Of a stretch of 60,451 nucleotides of DNA, positions 56,568-60,451 are shown in pieces. Where the stretch lies: assembly GCF_001894945.1 (NCBI RefSeq), contig NZ_BCXE01000041.1, positions 1-60,451 of the forward strand. Direction: 5' to 3'. The notes under the pieces were generated by a model. That model ran no database searches and had not been told where the DNA came from. It saw only the letters and a list, made by a program, of their open reading frames with translations. This DNA is from Rhodococcus ruber NBRC 15591 (lineage in GTDB: Bacteria > Actinomycetota > Actinomycetes > Mycobacteriales > Mycobacteriaceae). Within the stretch, counting starts at the first letter, position 1; each line of letters starts with the position of its first letter. Both the position numbers and the translations under genes were made by a program.

Positions 56568-57959
56568 TCAGATCCCGCGTCCCGGGTTGAGGATCCCGGT
56601 CGGGTCGAACGCCGCCTTGACGCGGTGCATGAGGGCGCGCTCGACGGGGCCGACCTGTGTTTCGAGGTACGGCTGCTTGAGCACTCCGATGCCGTGCTCA
56701 CCGCTGATCGACCCGCCGAGCGCCAGGCATTCGGCGACCATCTCGTCGAACGCCTGCCGGGCGCGTCGCGCGACGGCCTCGTCGGCGGCGTCGAACACGA
56801 TGGTGGGGTGCAGGTTTCCGTCCGCCGCGTGCCCGAACGTGCCGATGAGCAGGTCGTGCCGCGCGGCGATCGCCTCGATGGCGGCGAGCATCTCGGGCAG
56901 GCGGGGCACGGGGACGGCCAGGTCGTCGAGGAGGGTGCTGCCACACCGCTCGAGCGCGGTGAGCGCCACCCGCCGCGCGGCCATGAATTCCTCCCCCTCG
57001 ACCGGGTCGGCGGTGTCGTACACCTCCGTCGCGCCCGCCGCGGTGCAGGCCAGCGCGCACACCTGGGCCTCGGCGGCGGCGTCGCGCCCGTCGCACTGGA
57101 CGAGCAGCAGCGCGCCGGCCGTGCGGTCGAGCCCCATGTGCGTCATGTCGTCGACGGCGGCGATGGTGGTCCGGTCCATCAGTTCGACGAGGCACGGTTC
57201 GGCCTGCTCACGGATGGCCAGGACCGCGGCGACGGCCTGCGCGGTGCCCGGGAAGCTCGCGACCACCGTGGCCGCCGCGGTTGCGGCGGCGCGCAGCCGC
57301 ACCGTGGCCTCGACGATGACGGCGAGGGTGCCCTCGGAGCCGACGAGCAGTTGCGTGAGGTTCAGTCCCGCCACGTTCTTCCGGGTGGTGGCGCCGGTGT
57401 GGATGATCTGCCCGTCGGCGAGCACCGCCTTGATGCGGGCGACATGGTCGGCCGTGACGCCGTACTTCGCGCAGCAGGTGCCGCCGGCGTTGGTGGCGAG
57501 GTTGCCGCCGATGGTGGAGACGGCGCGGCTGCCGGGATCCGGCACGTACCACAACCCCCGCTCGGCGGCCGCGGCGGCGAGATCACCGTTGATCACGCCG
57601 GGTTGCACTGTGGCGGTGCGTGATTCGGTGTCGATGTCGAGGATGGCGTTCATCTTCTCGACACTGAGCACGATGCCGCCGTCGAGGGCGTTGGCCGCGC
57701 CCGCGAGGCCGGTGCCGGCGCCGCGGGTGACGACGGGGATGCCGTGCCGGTGCGCGACGGTCAGGGTGGCGACGACGTCGTCGGCGTCCCGGGCCCGGAC
57801 CAGCGCGAGCGGCGTCCCGGCGGGCGTGAGCAGCGACTGGTCGCGCCGGTAGGCGAGCATCCGGTCCGGATCGGTGACGACGGCGTCGCCGACGGCGGCG
57901 ACGAGTGCGGCAACGGCCTGCCCGGTGCCGGGGACAGAAGTTACGGCGCCGGCGTTCAC
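56568..57959 (-). CDS. FAD-linked oxidase, D-lactate/glycolate dehydrogenase (GlcD/Dld-like)
   Basis: 463 residues from GTG 57959. PCMH-type FAD fold: VTRGAGTGLAGAANA, DPGSRAVSTIGGNLATNAGG and LTQLLVGSEGTLAVI; the C-terminal cap ends HGIGVLKQPYL and FDPTGILNPGR. These oxidise D-lactate, glycolate or similar 2-hydroxy acids at the membrane. A TTGTCAGACAA palindrome and divergent GntR gene upstream support lactate control. Start is coupled to a 56-aa ORF by 4 nt overlap. Confidence 0.88.
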   Translation of the reverse strand: MNAGAVTSVPGTGQAVAALVAAVGDAVVTDPDRMLAYRRDQSLLTPAGTPLALVRARDADDVVATLTVAHRHGIPVVTRGAGTGLAGAANALDGGIVLSVEKMNAILDIDTESRTATVQPGVINGDLAAAAAERGLWYVPDPGSRAVSTIGGNLATNAGGTCCAKYGVTADHVARIKAVLADGQIIHTGATTRKNVAGLNLTQLLVGSEGTLAVIVEATVRLRAAATAAATVVASFPGTAQAVAAVLAIREQAEPCLVELMDRTTIAAVDDMTHMGLDRTAGALLLVQCDGRDAAAEAQVCALACTAAGATEVYDTADPVEGEEFMAARRVALTALERCGSTLLDDLAVPVPRLPEMLAAIEAIAARHDLLIGTFGHAADGNLHPTIVFDAADEAVARRARQAFDEMVAECLALGGSISGEHGIGVLKQPYLETQVGPVERALMHRVKAAFDPTGILNPGRGI

Positions 57960-58126
57960 GGGACCGTCCGATCGAGAACGGGGGTGGGCTGCCGGTAGGC
58001 GACGGCGAACCCGAGCGACCCGAGGCTCCAGTCGATCAGGCGGCACGGGACGACGGCCCCGGCCTGGCCGGTCACGGCCGACCAGGCGAGGGAACCGCCG
58101 GTCGGGTCGAGTGTCTGCTGGTCCAT
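57956..58126 (-). CDS. 56-aa small ORF coupled to the FAD oxidase gene
   Basis: ATG 58126 with GAGAGGG upstream; its TGA overlaps the oxidase GTG (GTGA). Contains LAWSAVTGQAGAVVPCRLID and ends PVLDRTVP; one cysteine, weakly hydrophobic. No family known. May be a leader peptide or a small subunit. First gene under the lactate-type operator. Confidence 0.55.
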   Translation of the reverse strand: MDQQTLDPTGGSLAWSAVTGQAGAVVPCRLIDWSLGSLGFAVAYRQPTPVLDRTVP

Positions 58127-58168
58127 GAACGCCCTCTCGTCGTGAGGCCTGCCGCCGATCGCGAATAA

Positions 58169-58179
58169 TTGTCAGACAA
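58169..58179. promoter_or_regulatory. GntR/LldR-type operator TTGTCAGACAA
   Basis: Perfect palindrome (TTGTC-A-GACAA) in the divergent gap between the oxidase operon and the GntR gene. It fits the corynebacterial LldR consensus TNGTNNNACNA. Lactate would release the repressor. Confidence 0.72.
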
Positions 58180-58280
58180 GTACACAAGCATGTCAAGGAT
58201 GCATGTGCGGCGTCGTGCAAGAATGCAGGGATTCGTGCAGGTCCGTGCGGGTGCGCGGAGAGCGGGAAAGGAGCGGAGCG

Positions 58281-58964
58281 TTGGCCGGACGCGTCGAAGC
58301 CCTGTCGATCGTCGACGCCCTCGCCCTCGAACTCCGCCGACGGGTCTTCGCCGGCGAGCTGACACACGAGGATGCGCTCACCGAGGCCGAGGTCTCGCGC
58401 GCCTACGAGGTCGCCAGGCCGACCGCCAAGGCGGCCATCGAGAAGCTCGTGGGCGAGGGTCTGCTGCAGCGCAGTGTCCACAAGACCGCCCGCGTGCCCC
58501 ACCTGGGTCCCGACGACGTGCGCGACATCTACCGCACCCGAGCCCACCTGGAATCCGTGGTGTTGCGGGCGCTGGCCGAGACCCGCACGGTGCCGGCGGC
58601 GGCGTCGGCTGCCAATGCCGAGATCGCCGCCATGACCGAGGGGGACCCGCTCACCGTCGTCGATCCCGACATGCGCTTCCACGCCGCTCTGGTGGACGCG
58701 CTGGGCAGCCCGCGCACCAGCCGCATGTTCGGTTCGCTCGTGTCCGAGGTCCGGTTGTGCATGGTGCAGGTGCAGGGCAAACAACTGCTCACCACCGCGA
58801 GTATCGCCGCCGAACACCAGCAGATTCTCGACGCCGTCCTGGCCGGCGACGGCGAGGCGGCGGTCGAGGCGATCACCCGCCACCTCGGACGCGCACGGGA
58901 ACGCCTCGTCGCCGCACTCGGCGGCAGCCCGGGTCCGGAAGCCACCCTCCCGGAGCCTGCGTAA
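58281..58964 (+). CDS. GntR-family regulator, FadR subfamily
   Basis: 227 residues from TTG 58281, chosen because AAAGGAG sits seven bases upstream; ATG 58203 is possible but would add cysteine-rich residues not typical of the family. N-terminal winged helix (ALTEAEVSRAYEVARPTAKAAIEKLVGEGLLQRS), C-terminal FCD ligand domain with DMRFHAALVDALGS and HQQILDAV metal ligands. Divergent from the oxidase; probable lactate or 2-hydroxy-acid sensor. Confidence 0.87.
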   Translation: MAGRVEALSIVDALALELRRRVFAGELTHEDALTEAEVSRAYEVARPTAKAAIEKLVGEGLLQRSVHKTARVPHLGPDDVRDIYRTRAHLESVVLRALAETRTVPAAASAANAEIAAMTEGDPLTVVDPDMRFHAALVDALGSPRTSRMFGSLVSEVRLCMVQVQGKQLLTTASIAAEHQQILDAVLAGDGEAAVEAITRHLGRARERLVAALGGSPGPEATLPEPA

Positions 58965-59095
58965 CCACCTCCCCCGCCGTGCCGGGCCGACGCCGCACGC
59001 ATGTGGGTGCTCGCCACCCCTCTACGGGACCTCTCGTGGCTGCGCCTAGAATCAACGTGTTAACGCCATGTAACAGTCTCCTCACAGTCAGGTAG

Positions 59096-60445
<1,350 letters not shown>

Positions 60446-60451
60446 CCCGAA

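Overview
The window is high-G+C actinobacterial chromosome, most likely Rhodococcus or a close relative. The support is a wax-ester-synthase/DGAT gene, a mycothiol-type CPWC oxidoreductase, truncated haemoglobin GlbO, a 180-kDa NAD-glutamate dehydrogenase, and a block in the same order as Mycobacterium tuberculosis Rv2464c-Rv2477c. Genus is inferred from gene content; no 16S gene is present.

Layout. (1) 1-2195: a sulfane-sulfur module, with an MBL-fold hydrolase divergent from a rhodanese and a TauE/SafE exporter; the gap between them carries four CsoR/CstR-like A/T-C(n)-G(n)-A/T operators. (2) 2363-4578: WS/DGAT acyltransferase and a glycine-rich membrane protein. (3) 4575-22556: the mycobacteria-like core (nei, rpiB, CPWC oxidoreductase, a ferredoxin-reductase-like flavoprotein, pepN, DUF5130, ctaJ, HNH, glbO, aglA, two thioesterases, gdh, ettA). 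(4) 22637-28584: three paralogous secreted lipases, interspersed with a double-SRPBCC protein, a small membrane protein, a DUF2716 protein and debris of a serine recombinase. (5) 28699-31586: a TspO-like protein convergent with a CopD-CtaG fusion. (6) 31618-38398: a leftward aerobic CO dehydrogenase operon, coxM-coxS-coxL-xdhC/YHS-coxD-coxE, whose CoxL carries the form I active-site loop.

(7) 38607-46852: an 8.2-kb integrated element in the 3' end of a tRNA-Arg(UCU) gene, bounded by a perfect 27-bp att core. It carries tyrosine integrase, excisionase, a DUF6011 zinc protein, a DnaB N-domain protein, a DUF3631 ATPase, a candidate iteron origin, a WhiB-like regulator, small unknowns, a scaffold-like protein, a major capsid protein and a head-tail connector, plus one opposite-strand unknown gene. 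No terminase, portal, tail or lysis gene is present. I read it as a capsid-encoding phage satellite resembling the mycobacterial phiRv1/phiRv2 elements, and it is the most interesting system here. Paired 11-bp-phased GTGCAGT repeats near both ends look like integrase arm sites.

(8) 46998-60445: core again, with an SDR and a NUDIX hydrolase, two small proteins, an OtsB-GH65 fusion for trehalose metabolism, small membrane and SRPBCC-like genes, a P1B metal ATPase fused to a hemerythrin domain, a lactate/glycolate-type FAD oxidase with a small coupled ORF and a divergent GntR regulator over an LldR-type palindrome, and finally glutamate dehydrogenase gdhA.

Translational coupling (1-14 nt overlaps) is common throughout and was used to choose several starts.
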